Assembly: GCF_013359595.1 (NCBI RefSeq)
Contig: NZ_JABFMP010000016.1
Coordinates: forward strand, 1-64,000
Reading direction: 5' to 3'
DNA: 64,000 nt
Origin: Pseudomonas sp. C1C7
GTDB lineage: Bacteria > Pseudomonadota > Gammaproteobacteria > Pseudomonadales > Pseudomonadaceae
The number at the start of each line of letters is the position of its first letter. The first letter of the stretch is position 1. The notes beneath the pieces are model-generated. The model did no database searches and was not told the origin of the DNA. It saw nothing but the letters and a program-made list of their open reading frames with translations. The position numbers and the translations under genes were made by a program. This document shows, one piece after another, positions 8,858 to 16,817 of the stretch.

Positions 8858-9640
8858 TTGCTTATCGAGTCCCGTCGCCGTGCCTATCTGAGCGCCATGC
8901 AGGTGGTCAATTGGCTGCCGCGCACCGAATTGCCCTTTGCTGCGCCGTCGCGGCCCGAATTGCTGGAGCCGCTCGAGCCGGTTGTGGTCGAGCCTGTGGC
9001 ACCGGCTCCCGTGGCTGAAGCGGCTGCCGCTCCAGTAGCCAAACCGGCCGAGCGGGTGAAAATCGAAGTGCCTCGACCTTCGACCGCCAGCCCGCGCACG
9101 GCGGCCAAGCCGGTGGAAGAGGCCGAAGAAGCACCTGTCGCGAAGGCCCCCGTCATGCCGCCTCCGCGATTCGCCCTGCAATTGCTGCGTGCCGGGCGCT
9201 GTCTGCTGCTGGTGGAGTTACCCACAGGCGAAGCCTTCCAGTCTCGAGATCCTGCCTACTTGCTGCTCAAGGACATGCTGCGTGCCGCCGGCCTGCCGGA
9301 CAGCCCGCAGATCGTCGGCGAGCCGGTGCGCTGGCCGCTGCTGGTGCGCAGCTCCATGGATCAGGGGCCGGAAGCGGCTCGCGACTTCGTCCAGGGCTTC
9401 CTCGGCGCGCGGCTTGAGGAAGGTCCATGCGCCTGCCTGTGGTTGATCGGCCTGCCCGCGGTGCGTTTTGCCGGCGAGGCGGATGCCGAATCCTACAACC
9501 GCGAACTTCAGGTCGAAGGCCTGGGTTCGGTCTGGGCCTTGCCGGGCCTGGAGTTATTAATGGAAGAGCCACGGCGCAAGGCGGATGTCTGGCAAGCCAT
9601 GCGTCGGCTGATGGCGCGCTGGAAAGAATCGAATGAGTGA
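8858..9640 (+). CDS. holD: HolD-like DNA polymerase III psi subunit, extended form
   Basis: 260 residues from a TTG start. An ATG at 8897 is possible but would remove the conserved N-terminal segment. Residues 6-22 (RRRAYLSAMQVVNWLPR) resemble the psi N-terminus that contacts chi (pattern RR-x-Y/W-L-x-x-M/L-x-x-x-x-W-x-x-R). A low-complexity Pro/Ala/Val/Glu linker (about 30-100) precedes a C-terminal globular part. In E. coli holD also overlaps rimI; here the overlap is 8 nt. From memory, the P. aeruginosa psi gene sits at this same place next to rimI. Automated annotation may call the Pro-rich linker 'TonB-like'; I see no transmembrane anchor supporting that. Confidence 0.7.
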   Translation: MLIESRRRAYLSAMQVVNWLPRTELPFAAPSRPELLEPLEPVVVEPVAPAPVAEAAAAPVAKPAERVKIEVPRPSTASPRTAAKPVEEAEEAPVAKAPVMPPPRFALQLLRAGRCLLLVELPTGEAFQSRDPAYLLLKDMLRAAGLPDSPQIVGEPVRWPLLVRSSMDQGPEAARDFVQGFLGARLEEGPCACLWLIGLPAVRFAGEADAESYNRELQVEGLGSVWALPGLELLMEEPRRKADVWQAMRRLMARWKESNE

Positions 9641-10085
9641 CTCTGTATCGTTCCGCCCGATGACCGAGGCGGATCTGGACGCTGTACTGAAGATCGAATA
9701 CGCGGCCTACAGCCATCCCTGGACCCGCGGCATTTTTCTCGATGGCCTGGGCAAGTACCAGATCTGGCTGATGTTCGAAGGGCAGCAGCAGGTCGGGCAC
9801 GGTGTGGTGCAGGTCATTCTTGATGAAGCGCATCTGCTGAACATCACCGTCAAACCGGAAAATCAGGGCCGTGGCCTGGGATTGACGCTGCTGGAGCATC
9901 TGATGTCGATTGCCTGCAAGGCCGAAGCCCGGGAGTGTTTCCTGGAGGTGCGTGACAGCAATACGGCGGCGTTCAAGCTGTATGAGCGTTATGGATTCAA
10001 TGAGATTGGCCGGCGTCGGGACTACTACCCGGCGGTGGGTGGGCGCGAAGATGCGGTGGTCATGGCCTGCACTCTGGTCGATTGA
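9633..10085 (+). CDS. rimI: Ribosomal protein S18 alanine N-acetyltransferase
   Basis: 150 residues, a GNAT-fold protein. The acetyl-CoA loop appears as NQGRGLGLTLLEHL (about 75-88), followed by the RimI-typical ECFLEVRDSN-TAAFKLYERYGF segment and a C-terminal RRDYY-P-x-G-G-REDAVVM motif. RimI acetylates the N-terminal alanine of ribosomal protein S18. It is translated from within the end of the holD-like gene (ATGAGTGA overlap), a coupling also known from enterobacteria. Confidence 0.93.
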   Translation: MSDSVSFRPMTEADLDAVLKIEYAAYSHPWTRGIFLDGLGKYQIWLMFEGQQQVGHGVVQVILDEAHLLNITVKPENQGRGLGLTLLEHLMSIACKAEARECFLEVRDSNTAAFKLYERYGFNEIGRRRDYYPAVGGREDAVVMACTLVD

Positions 10086-10094
10086 TCACCTATA

Positions 10095-10175
10095 GGGGCT
10101 GCCGAAGGCTGCGATCTTTTGATTTTGTCTTTTAAAAGCAAGATCAAAAGATCGCAGCCTTCGGCAGCTCCTACA
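10095..10175. repeat. REP inverted pair (GCTGCCGAAGGCTGCGATC class)
   Basis: Two inverted copies of GGCTGCCGAAGGCTGCGATC with TTTTGAT extensions, separated by a short A/T-rich spacer. It probably folds as a long hairpin after rimI. The same class is at 43301-43385 and 54713-54783, with a divergent copy at 18144-18195. Confidence 0.9.
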
Positions 10176-10209
10176 GAAAAGCGGGTCAGCGTTTCCATAG
10201 GCCAGCGGA

Positions 10210-10614
10210 TCAGCGTTTTCCGTCCAGCGGCTTGCGCCGCGCCAACTCCGCCTCATCCAGTCCGTCACCACCGCCAATCTCGTCTTCATCGACGATGCTC
10301 AGATCCCAACCCGACTCATTGCCCCGGCCGATTTCGCGAGCATCCCGGGCGCCGTCTTCGCGGATCAGGGTTTCCGGGCTCAAATCGTCGTCCGTCGGTT
10401 GATGATCGTCGGTGGAGGCACCGGTCATGCCCGCTTCGCGCACCCGTTCCCGAGGCATCAATTGCTCGCGTTCACGCTCGGACAGTTCGTCTCCGATTTT
10501 CGCGCTGGGCTGTTCGTCGTCGAAATCCAGCTCGTGCACCGATCCCATGCGGTCTTCGTTATCATCGATGGGTTGCGGTTGTATCGCATCGTATGGGCGT
10601 CGTGAATCATTCAT
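10210..10614 (-). CDS. Acidic, probably disordered conserved hypothetical protein
   Basis: 134 residues, rich in D, E, R, G and P, with no hydrophobic core and no cysteine, so probably intrinsically disordered. It contains repeated acidic patches such as DDDLSPETL and VDEDEIGGGDGLDEAEL. It is divergent from the carbonic anhydrase gene, with 141 nt between the starts. I recognise it only as a protein found beside this carbonic anhydrase in Pseudomonas, sometimes annotated as serine kinase/phosphatase; nothing in the sequence supports an enzyme. Function unknown. Confidence 0.7.
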   Translation of the reverse strand: MNDSRRPYDAIQPQPIDDNEDRMGSVHELDFDDEQPSAKIGDELSEREREQLMPRERVREAGMTGASTDDHQPTDDDLSPETLIREDGARDAREIGRGNESGWDLSIVDEDEIGGGDGLDEAELARRKPLDGKR

Positions 10615-10755
10615 GGCAAATCCTCATACTGTGGGCCTTACAAGGGTGGACTCACCCGGCACACGAGAATTCCAACGAAAACACTTGCCATCCTTTGGTG
10701 ACCCCGACGGGCGGTCGTCTGTCAAAGCAGCAAATCATTCTTGAGGCTTCCCAGC

Positions 10756-11400
10756 ATGCACGACTTACAAGACCTGATTGATAACAACGAGCGTTGGGCT
10801 GACGCGATCACCAAGGAAGATCCGGACTTCTTCGCCAAACTGGCTCGCCAGCAGACGCCGGAGTATCTGTGGATCGGCTGTTCCGATGCGCGGGTACCGG
10901 CCAACGAGATCGTGGGCATGCTGCCGGGCGATCTGTTCGTTCACCGCAACGTGGCCAACGTGGTGCTGCACACTGACCTGAACTGCCTGTCGGTGATTCA
11001 GTACGCGGTCGACGTGCTCAAGGTCAAACACATCCTCGTCACCGGCCACTATGGCTGTGGCGGTGTGCGCGCCTCGATGCAGGATCGTCAGTTCGGCCTG
11101 ATCGATGGCTGGCTGCGCACCATTCGCGACCTGTACTACGAAAAGCGCGAAGAGCTCGCCAAACTGCCGACCGAAGAAGAGCGGGTCGACCGCATGTGCG
11201 AACTCAACGTGATCCAGCAAGTGGCCAACGTCGGCCACACCAGCATCGTGCAGAACGCCTGGCACCGTGGTCAGAAGCTGTCGATCCACGGCTGCATCTA
11301 CGGCATCAAGGACGGTCGCTGGAAGAGCCTGAACACCACCATCAGCGGCCCTGAGCAGTTGCCGCCGCAATACCGCCTGCGTCCTTTCGAACCGCTGTAG
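10756..11400 (+). CDS. can: Beta-class carbonic anhydrase
   Basis: 214 residues from the ATG at 10756 (MHDLQDLIDNNERWA). GAGG at 10743-10746 fits as ribosome-binding site, and the TTG at 10741 is less likely. Zinc ligands and active-site residues are all present at the positions used in E. coli Can: C42, D44, R46, H98 and C101 (CSDAR and GHYGCGG motifs). It interconverts CO2 and bicarbonate in the cytoplasm, supplying bicarbonate for carboxylations and buffering. From its place in the region it should correspond to the third P. aeruginosa beta-carbonic anhydrase (PA4676, from memory). Confidence 0.94.
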   Translation: MHDLQDLIDNNERWADAITKEDPDFFAKLARQQTPEYLWIGCSDARVPANEIVGMLPGDLFVHRNVANVVLHTDLNCLSVIQYAVDVLKVKHILVTGHYGCGGVRASMQDRQFGLIDGWLRTIRDLYYEKREELAKLPTEEERVDRMCELNVIQQVANVGHTSIVQNAWHRGQKLSIHGCIYGIKDGRWKSLNTTISGPEQLPPQYRLRPFEPL

Positions 11401-11406
11401 TACGCG

Positions 11407-11931
11407 TCAGGACAAACTCTGCCGACGCCAGTGTTGTAAAAACAGCTGGCCGTCGGCATTTGGCGCCTCGTCATAGCCGGTAATCCAGCCCCGACAGTTG
11501 TACGAGCCACACAGACAGGCAAACTGTCGCAGCAACTTGTCCTCGGTGGCGGCATAGTCCATCGCCAGCCAATCCCCCTTCCTGATGTCCTTCAGCGCCC
11601 ATAACCACAGCTCACTCATGTCGAGATAGACATTGGGATCGCACGAGTGCCTCAGCAATCCGCAGAACCGTGGGTCGTAGACATGCACCCCGGGGGCCAT
11701 CTGCCGTGTGTGCCGGCTACGATAGGGAAGCAGATGGCCGGAAACGCGGCAGATTCGGCTGATTCGCGGAAATTCGCGCAACACCATTGCGGCGATCGGT
11801 TTGCCGGCGCTATTGGTGAGAATCTCGAAGTCGGTGAGGGAGGGGAAGCCGAGGTCGGTGGGTAGTTCGGTAAACGGATAAATGCCCGCAGGGGGCGGCG
11901 CGGGGGATTTGCGCAGGGCACTGGCTTTCAT
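11407..11931 (-). CDS. SET-domain protein, putative lysine methyltransferase
   Basis: 174 residues. The C-terminal half has the hallmarks of a SET domain: LLRHSCDPNVYLD (the NHSCxPN-type motif, with R for N), DIRKGDWLAMDYA (the xGEEL-x-x-DY-type motif) and a post-SET-like cysteine cluster CLCGSYNCRGWI. These are the S-adenosylmethionine and target-lysine channel elements and the zinc-binding tail in eukaryotic enzymes. It ends 6 nt from the carbonic anhydrase stop (convergent). Substrate unknown. SET proteins are uncommon in free-living bacteria but recur in Pseudomonas. The domain call is fairly secure, the activity is not. Confidence 0.75.
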   Translation of the reverse strand: MKASALRKSPAPPPAGIYPFTELPTDLGFPSLTDFEILTNSAGKPIAAMVLREFPRISRICRVSGHLLPYRSRHTRQMAPGVHVYDPRFCGLLRHSCDPNVYLDMSELWLWALKDIRKGDWLAMDYAATEDKLLRQFACLCGSYNCRGWITGYDEAPNADGQLFLQHWRRQSLS

Positions 11932-12077
11932 CTAACGATCCTTGTCGGCGGGGGCTGCGACCTCGATCAGCTGACGATCCTGTCAGCGCTGCAGCGCATG
12001 AGTTCAGCCCCAAGCCTCTCGCAGATGGAACCGGCGGTCTACTGTCACAAATGACAGTTGGACTGCCGTTCATCGTT

Positions 12078-13250
12078 TTACAGCCCTGGCGCGGGGACCG
12101 TGGTAGCGGGGGCTGGCGCCTTGAGCTGTTTGAGCTGCGGTGCAATGGTCGCCGTCGCGCACTTGCCGGCGGCCTGAGCAGGCGTCAGGTTGCGGATCGA
12201 GGTGTAGAACAGCGCACAGGTCTTTTCTTTCTGGGCCACTTGCCAGGTTTGCGTACAGCTCTTGAGCTCGATGTCGGGATTGCTGTCCGGCTGACGGCCC
12301 ATGGCGGCCTGCCAGCAGGCGACGCTCAGGTCCTGACCCATGACTTTCAGGCCCGCCGTATCGGCCTTGGCCTTGGCATCGTTGCCTGTGTAGTTGTCCG
12401 GATCAGACGCGTACCAGATGTAGCTCGGGTGATTGGCGCCCAGCACAGGCACTTTCGTCCCGTCGCTCGGGCTGATGTTCACCAGGCTCAGTACGTTCAC
12501 GGTCGGCCCGTACTGTTGCTTGATCCAGTTACGCACCGGCGTACCGAAGGCGACCATCGGCAAAGGATCGCCGCTGGCCGTCACGCTCATGTTCCTGACC
12601 ATGGCGGTCTGATAATCCTTGAAGTAGTCGTAGACACCTTCGAGGTCCTTGCCGGCATTGGAAGGCGCTGCAATCGGCGCGATATCGATGATCGTCTGGA
12701 AGGCCGGCGTCTGCTCGGCGGGGATGCCGTTCACGGTCAGCAGGGAGGCCCAGCGGTCGGTGGTGGCGGATTTCAGGTAATCCTGGGCCTGGGTCAGCGA
12801 ATAGTCCGGCGGGAAGTGCAGCAGCTCGACACTCCTGCGGTTTTCCAGGGCCATGCCCAGCGGTAGGAAGAAATACCAGCTATAGGCCCACTTGCCGTCG
12901 GCATTGAGCTTGGTCGCGCCGTTGTACGCCAGATCACCGGCGTCCAGCAGCGCTGTCAGCGGTTTTTCATAGCTTTTGGGGACGCCGGTGATTTCGGCAT
13001 GCAGCTGGTTGTTATCGTTTTTGACCAGCACCTTCGCATCGCCGTAGCCATCGCGTTGCAGGCTCTGGGTCAGGTAATGCTCGACAGTCTGCTCAAGCGT
13101 CCAGTTGCGAAAGCAGATGACGTTGCAGTTGTTGGGATAGGCAAACAGGCGGGTAACGCGTTCGGTGCTGCCCAGCTTCATGCCGACATCGGCGTGAGCA
13201 GCGGCACTCAGGGTGAGAGCCGCGAGGGTAAGTCCTGCGAGTTTTTGCAT
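12078..13250 (-). CDS. Exported protein of unknown function
   Basis: 390 residues with a clear Sec signal peptide (MQKLAGLTLAALTLSAAAHA, cleavage expected after residue 20). The mature protein has several cysteine pairs (CNVIC near 42-46, CWQAA, CTQTW, CALFY, CATAT), suggesting disulfides in the periplasm, and an Ala/Pro-rich tail (last 15 residues). No catalytic motif is recognised. It stands alone, with 146 nt to the SET gene. A ribosome-binding AAAGGAT precedes the start. Function cannot be assigned. Confidence 0.75.
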   Translation of the reverse strand: MQKLAGLTLAALTLSAAAHADVGMKLGSTERVTRLFAYPNNCNVICFRNWTLEQTVEHYLTQSLQRDGYGDAKVLVKNDNNQLHAEITGVPKSYEKPLTALLDAGDLAYNGATKLNADGKWAYSWYFFLPLGMALENRRSVELLHFPPDYSLTQAQDYLKSATTDRWASLLTVNGIPAEQTPAFQTIIDIAPIAAPSNAGKDLEGVYDYFKDYQTAMVRNMSVTASGDPLPMVAFGTPVRNWIKQQYGPTVNVLSLVNISPSDGTKVPVLGANHPSYIWYASDPDNYTGNDAKAKADTAGLKVMGQDLSVACWQAAMGRQPDSNPDIELKSCTQTWQVAQKEKTCALFYTSIRNLTPAQAAGKCATATIAPQLKQLKAPAPATTVPAPGL

Positions 13251-13380
13251 GCTCAGATCCTTTCAGCGTGATCCCTTGAACAGGGTGGATACATTATATG
13301 TAGCACTCGCGTTACCGCTCGTGCAGTGTCTGGCGCACCGGACCGCTGCTAGACTGGCGCAATACCGCCCTCGATAAAAG

Positions 13381-13670
13381 GTGAAACATCAGGCGCGCTT
13401 GATCTGCAACGAGCAGCCGTTCGCGAGGTTGTAAGCCGCTTTCGGACTTCCATTCCCCGAGTGTTCGGTTCGGTGATGTTCGGGACGGATCAGGAAGGGA
13501 GCGATCTTGACCTGCTGGTGGATACGCTGCCGGGTGCTACCTTGTTCGATCTTGGAGGGCTCCAGCTCGAGCTGGAGGATTTGCTGGGGGTCAGCGTTGA
13601 TCTGCTGACGCCAGGGGATTTGCCATTGAAGTTTCGTCAGCAGGTACTCGATCAGGCGCGTCCGGTATGA
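13381..13670 (+). pseudogene. MNT-type nucleotidyltransferase, probable frameshift at codon 3
   Basis: The frame from about 13383 to 13670 reads as a full MinD-sized MNT domain with helix LDLQRAAVREVVSRF and the catalytic signature GS-x10-D-x-D (GSVMFGTDQEGSDLDLLVD). It has no in-frame ATG, GTG or TTG before 13461. A GTG at 13381 would give MK- and, with one inserted base in 'aaacatca' (near 13386), would continue as MKPSGALD, the usual start of this family in pseudomonads. As sequenced, translation from that GTG stops at 13432. A shortened protein from the GTG at 13461 would lose the first helix. No HEPN partner gene is adjacent. Confidence 0.6.
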
Positions 13671-13715
13671 CTGATCACTACCTGAATTATTGAAAGTCCT
13701 GCCTTCCGATTCGTG

Positions 13716-13744
13716 ATTGCACCTGCCTCGCAGCAGGTGCAATT
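13716..13744. terminator. Hairpin downstream of atoE
   Basis: Perfect stem ATTGCACCTGC / GCAGGTGCAAT with a 5-nt loop between the MNT remnant and the atoE stop. There is no long T tract, so terminator function is only likely. Confidence 0.5.
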
Positions 13745-13753
13745 CCCTCTGCC

Positions 13754-15172
13754 TTAAGGCATCACTGGCGGCATATACGCCAGCGTCGTCCCCAGTGCCC
13801 ACAGCAACACCAGCACCAGCGGTGTGTGCACCAGCAGCTGCACGAACGAAAACCCGATCAGGTCCCGGGCCTTCAAGCCCAGCACGCCCAGCAGCGGCAG
13901 CATGTAGAACGGGTTGATCAGGTTGGGCAGGGCTTCGGCGGCGTTGTAGATCTGCACGGCCCAGCCCAGGTGGTAGTTCAGGTCGGTGGCCACTTGCATG
14001 ACGTACGGCGCTTCGATGATCCACTTGCCGCCACCGGATGGAATGAAGAAGCCGAGGATCGCCGAGTACACGCCCATGAGCAGCGCGTAGGTGTCATGGG
14101 AGGCGATGCTGACGAAGAAGGTCGAGATGTGGTGGGCCAGGGTCTGGGCGTCGGCGCCTTTTACCGTGGTCATCAGCGCGGCGATCGAGCCATACAGCGG
14201 GAACTGGATCAGCACGCCGGTGGTGGTTGGTACTGCGCGGGCCACGGCGTCGAGGAAGCTGCGCGGGCGCCAGTGCAGCAGGGCGCCGAGCATGATGAAC
14301 AGGAAGTTGTAGGTGTTCAGGCCGGAAATCGCGGTGATCGCAGGTTTGGTCGAGAACTCGTGGAACAGCCAGCCAGCGGCCAGCAGCACCAGCAGGATGA
14401 TCAGCAGCGGGCTGTGTTCCAGCCATTCGCCGGGACGGGTGCGCGGTTGTAGCGGTGGCAGGTTGAAGCTCGGGTCGACGCCGCAGGCCTCGGCGTCGCG
14501 CGCCGAATTTTTACCCGGTGCGGTGGCGTAGGCGATGATCACCGAGATGACAATCAGCGCCAGCAGCATCACGCCGGACTGCCAGAGGAAGATCGTCTGG
14601 GTGAATGGAATCACCCCGGTGATCGACAGAATCGACGGTGGCAGGCTTGCCGGGTTGGCCTGCAATTGCGCTGCGGACGACGACAGCCCCAGGGCCCACA
14701 CGGCGCCAAGGCCGAGGTAGGCGGCGGCACCGGCGGCGCGGTAATCCATTTTCAGATCGGTTCTGCGGGCCAGGGCGCGTACCAGCAGGCCGCCGAACAC
14801 CAGCGACAGGCCCCAGTTCAGCAGCGAAGCGACCATGGAAATCAGGGCGACCCAGGCCACGGCGGAACGGCCGTTTTTCGGGATCCTGGCCAACCGGTCG
14901 ATCAGCTTCACCGCGGGCGGCGAGCTGGCCACCACATAACCGCCGATCACCACGAACGCCATCTGCATGGTGAAGGGGATCAGGCTCCAGAAACCATCAC
15001 CGAATGCCATCGCGGCATCGGTCGGCTTGGCGCCCATGAACATCGTGGCCACGGCGACGATGATCACCGCCAGGGCGGCGAATACCCAGGAGTCGGGAAA
15101 CCAGCGTTCGGCAAAACTTGAGCAGCGCAGGGCAAAGCGGGCTGAGCGGCTATCTTCGATATCAGCGGCCAC
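13754..15172 (-). CDS. atoE: Short-chain fatty acid transporter, AtoE family
   Basis: 472 residues with about twelve hydrophobic segments distributed along the protein. Characteristic AtoE-family stretches are FIPSGGGKWIIEAPY and NLINPFYMLPLLGVLGLKARDLIGF. Members import short-chain fatty acids such as acetoacetate or butyrate across the inner membrane. No CoA-transferase (atoDA) or thiolase genes are adjacent, so its substrate here is uncertain. It is divergent from the MFS gene (200-nt interval), and the two transporters may share a control region. Confidence 0.88.
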   Translation of the reverse strand: MAADIEDSRSARFALRCSSFAERWFPDSWVFAALAVIIVAVATMFMGAKPTDAAMAFGDGFWSLIPFTMQMAFVVIGGYVVASSPPAVKLIDRLARIPKNGRSAVAWVALISMVASLLNWGLSLVFGGLLVRALARRTDLKMDYRAAGAAAYLGLGAVWALGLSSSAAQLQANPASLPPSILSITGVIPFTQTIFLWQSGVMLLALIVISVIIAYATAPGKNSARDAEACGVDPSFNLPPLQPRTRPGEWLEHSPLLIILLVLLAAGWLFHEFSTKPAITAISGLNTYNFLFIMLGALLHWRPRSFLDAVARAVPTTTGVLIQFPLYGSIAALMTTVKGADAQTLAHHISTFFVSIASHDTYALLMGVYSAILGFFIPSGGGKWIIEAPYVMQVATDLNYHLGWAVQIYNAAEALPNLINPFYMLPLLGVLGLKARDLIGFSFVQLLVHTPLVLVLLWALGTTLAYMPPVMP

Positions 15173-15372
15173 GGGAATACCTCGAATTTTTATGTTTGTT
15201 GTGGTCTTCGGGGCTCGACGGCCCGTCTGGACAGGCGGTTACAGTAAATCAAGGCGAAATATTTTGTGACGCTGTTTTACGGCTATGCGACTTTGGTCTA
15301 GCGGGTTGTTCCTTGCGGCGTTTGCGTAGACCATGGGCGCCTTGGTTTTTGCCTGTGCCAGAGTTCTTTTAC

Positions 15373-16686
15373 ATGAATGCCATTACCGATTCGCGCCCGG
15401 CGCCTTTTCGCCGCTCGGACTACAAGACCCTGGGGCTCGCTGCCCTCGGCGGGGCGCTGGAAATCTACGATTTCATCATCTTCGTGTTTTTCGCGCTGAC
15501 CCTGAGCCAGTTGTTCTTCCCGCCGGAAATGCCCGAATGGCTGCGCCTGTTGCAGAGCTTCGGGATTTTCGTCACCGGCTACCTGGCACGCCCCCTGGGC
15601 GGCATCCTGATGGCGCATTTCGCCGACCGGCTGGGGCGCAAGCGGGTGTTCAGCCTGAGCATCCTGATGATGGCGCTGCCCTGCCTGCTGATCGGGGTCA
15701 TGCCGACCTACGCGCAAATCGGCTATTTCGCACCGCTGTTGCTGTTGTTGCTGCGCGTCCTGCAAGGTGCCGCGGTGGGCGGGGAAGTGCCCAGCGCCTG
15801 GGTGTTCGTGGCCGAACATGCGCCGGTTGGCCATCGCGGCTACGCCCTGGGCTTTTTGCAGGCGGGGCTGACTTTTGGTTACCTGCTGGGTGCCCTGACG
15901 GCGACCTTCCTGGCCCAGCTTTTCACCCCGACCGAGATCCTCGATTACGCCTGGCGATATCCGTTCCTGCTCGGCGGCGTGTTCGGCGTGATCGGTGTGT
16001 GGTTACGCCGCTGGCTCAGTGAAACCCCGGTGTTCATGGCCATGCAGGCGCGCCGCGAAGAGCACATGGAACTGCCGCTGCGGGCGGTCCTGCGCGAACA
16101 TCGGCTGGCCATGCTGCCGGCGATGATCCTGACCTGCGTGCTGACCTCGGCCGTGGTGGTGTTCGTGGTCATCACCCCGACCATGATGCAGAAAACCTTC
16201 AGCATGACCGCCAGCCACACCTTCGCCCTGAGCGCGTTGGGTATCGTCTTTTTGAACATCGGCTGCGTGCTGGCCGGGTTGCTGGTCGATCGTATCGGTG
16301 CCTGGCGCACGGTCATGATTTACAGCCTGCTGCTGCCGCTGGGCATTGGCGTGCTCTACGCCTGCCTGATCAATGGCGGCAACTGGATCGCTCTGGCCTA
16401 TTCGGTGGCCGGCCTGAGTTGTGGCGTCGTCGGCGCGGTGCCCTCGGTGATGGTCAGCCTGTTCCCGGCGCGGATTCGCGTTTCCGGCATTTCCTTCACC
16501 TACAACATTGCCTACGCCGCGTGGGCGAGTTTCACACCGTTGCTGTTGATCGGTCTGATGCCGTGGAGCCCATGGATCTGCGTGATGTTCTGCGCGGTGA
16601 TGGGCGCGGTGGGCGTGGGCAGCGCCGCGTATTTCGGGGCGCGCATGCCGAAAGTCGGCAGTTGTTCAGTCGCCGGCGCGGTGTGA
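15373..16686 (+). CDS. MFS transporter, metabolite:H+ symporter-like
   Basis: 437 residues from the ATG at 15373 (MNAITDSRPAPFRRSDYKTL). The frame is open further upstream but codes for unlikely sequence. Twelve predicted membrane helices. The early GGALEIYDFIIFVFFA helix and the cytoplasmic loop FADRLGRKRVF (the G-x-x-x-D-R-x-G-R-K/R MFS signature) match the MHS subfamily that includes ProP and ShiA-like carriers. Those import organic acids or osmolytes with protons; the substrate cannot be told from sequence. A terminator follows at 16693. Confidence 0.82.
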   Translation: MNAITDSRPAPFRRSDYKTLGLAALGGALEIYDFIIFVFFALTLSQLFFPPEMPEWLRLLQSFGIFVTGYLARPLGGILMAHFADRLGRKRVFSLSILMMALPCLLIGVMPTYAQIGYFAPLLLLLLRVLQGAAVGGEVPSAWVFVAEHAPVGHRGYALGFLQAGLTFGYLLGALTATFLAQLFTPTEILDYAWRYPFLLGGVFGVIGVWLRRWLSETPVFMAMQARREEHMELPLRAVLREHRLAMLPAMILTCVLTSAVVVFVVITPTMMQKTFSMTASHTFALSALGIVFLNIGCVLAGLLVDRIGAWRTVMIYSLLLPLGIGVLYACLINGGNWIALAYSVAGLSCGVVGAVPSVMVSLFPARIRVSGISFTYNIAYAAWASFTPLLLIGLMPWSPWICVMFCAVMGAVGVGSAAYFGARMPKVGSCSVAGAV

Positions 16687-16692
16687 TTGAAA

Positions 16693-16722
16693 AGGGGCCT
16701 TGCACAGGCCCCTGATTATTTT
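16693..16722 (+). terminator. Rho-independent terminator after the MFS gene
   Basis: Stem AGGGGCCT / AGGCCCCT with loop TGCAC, followed by gattattttt. Confidence 0.85.
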
Positions 16723-16817
16723 TGTAGGACAAACCCTTAAGGCACTTCAGAAAACACCCGACAGGCCGATGGTTAGGCTGCATACCGTTTTCCATCCCTG
16801 TCCATCGGTGCTTTCCC

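Noticed and set aside
8858..9640. TonB-like energy transducer for the gene before rimI
   Set aside because: Only the Pro/Ala/Val-rich linker resembles TonB. There is no N-terminal membrane anchor or TonB C-terminal domain, while the psi-like N-terminus and rimI overlap favour HolD.
13381..13670. MNT/HEPN toxin-antitoxin pair
   Set aside because: Only the nucleotidyltransferase part is present and no HEPN gene lies on either side.
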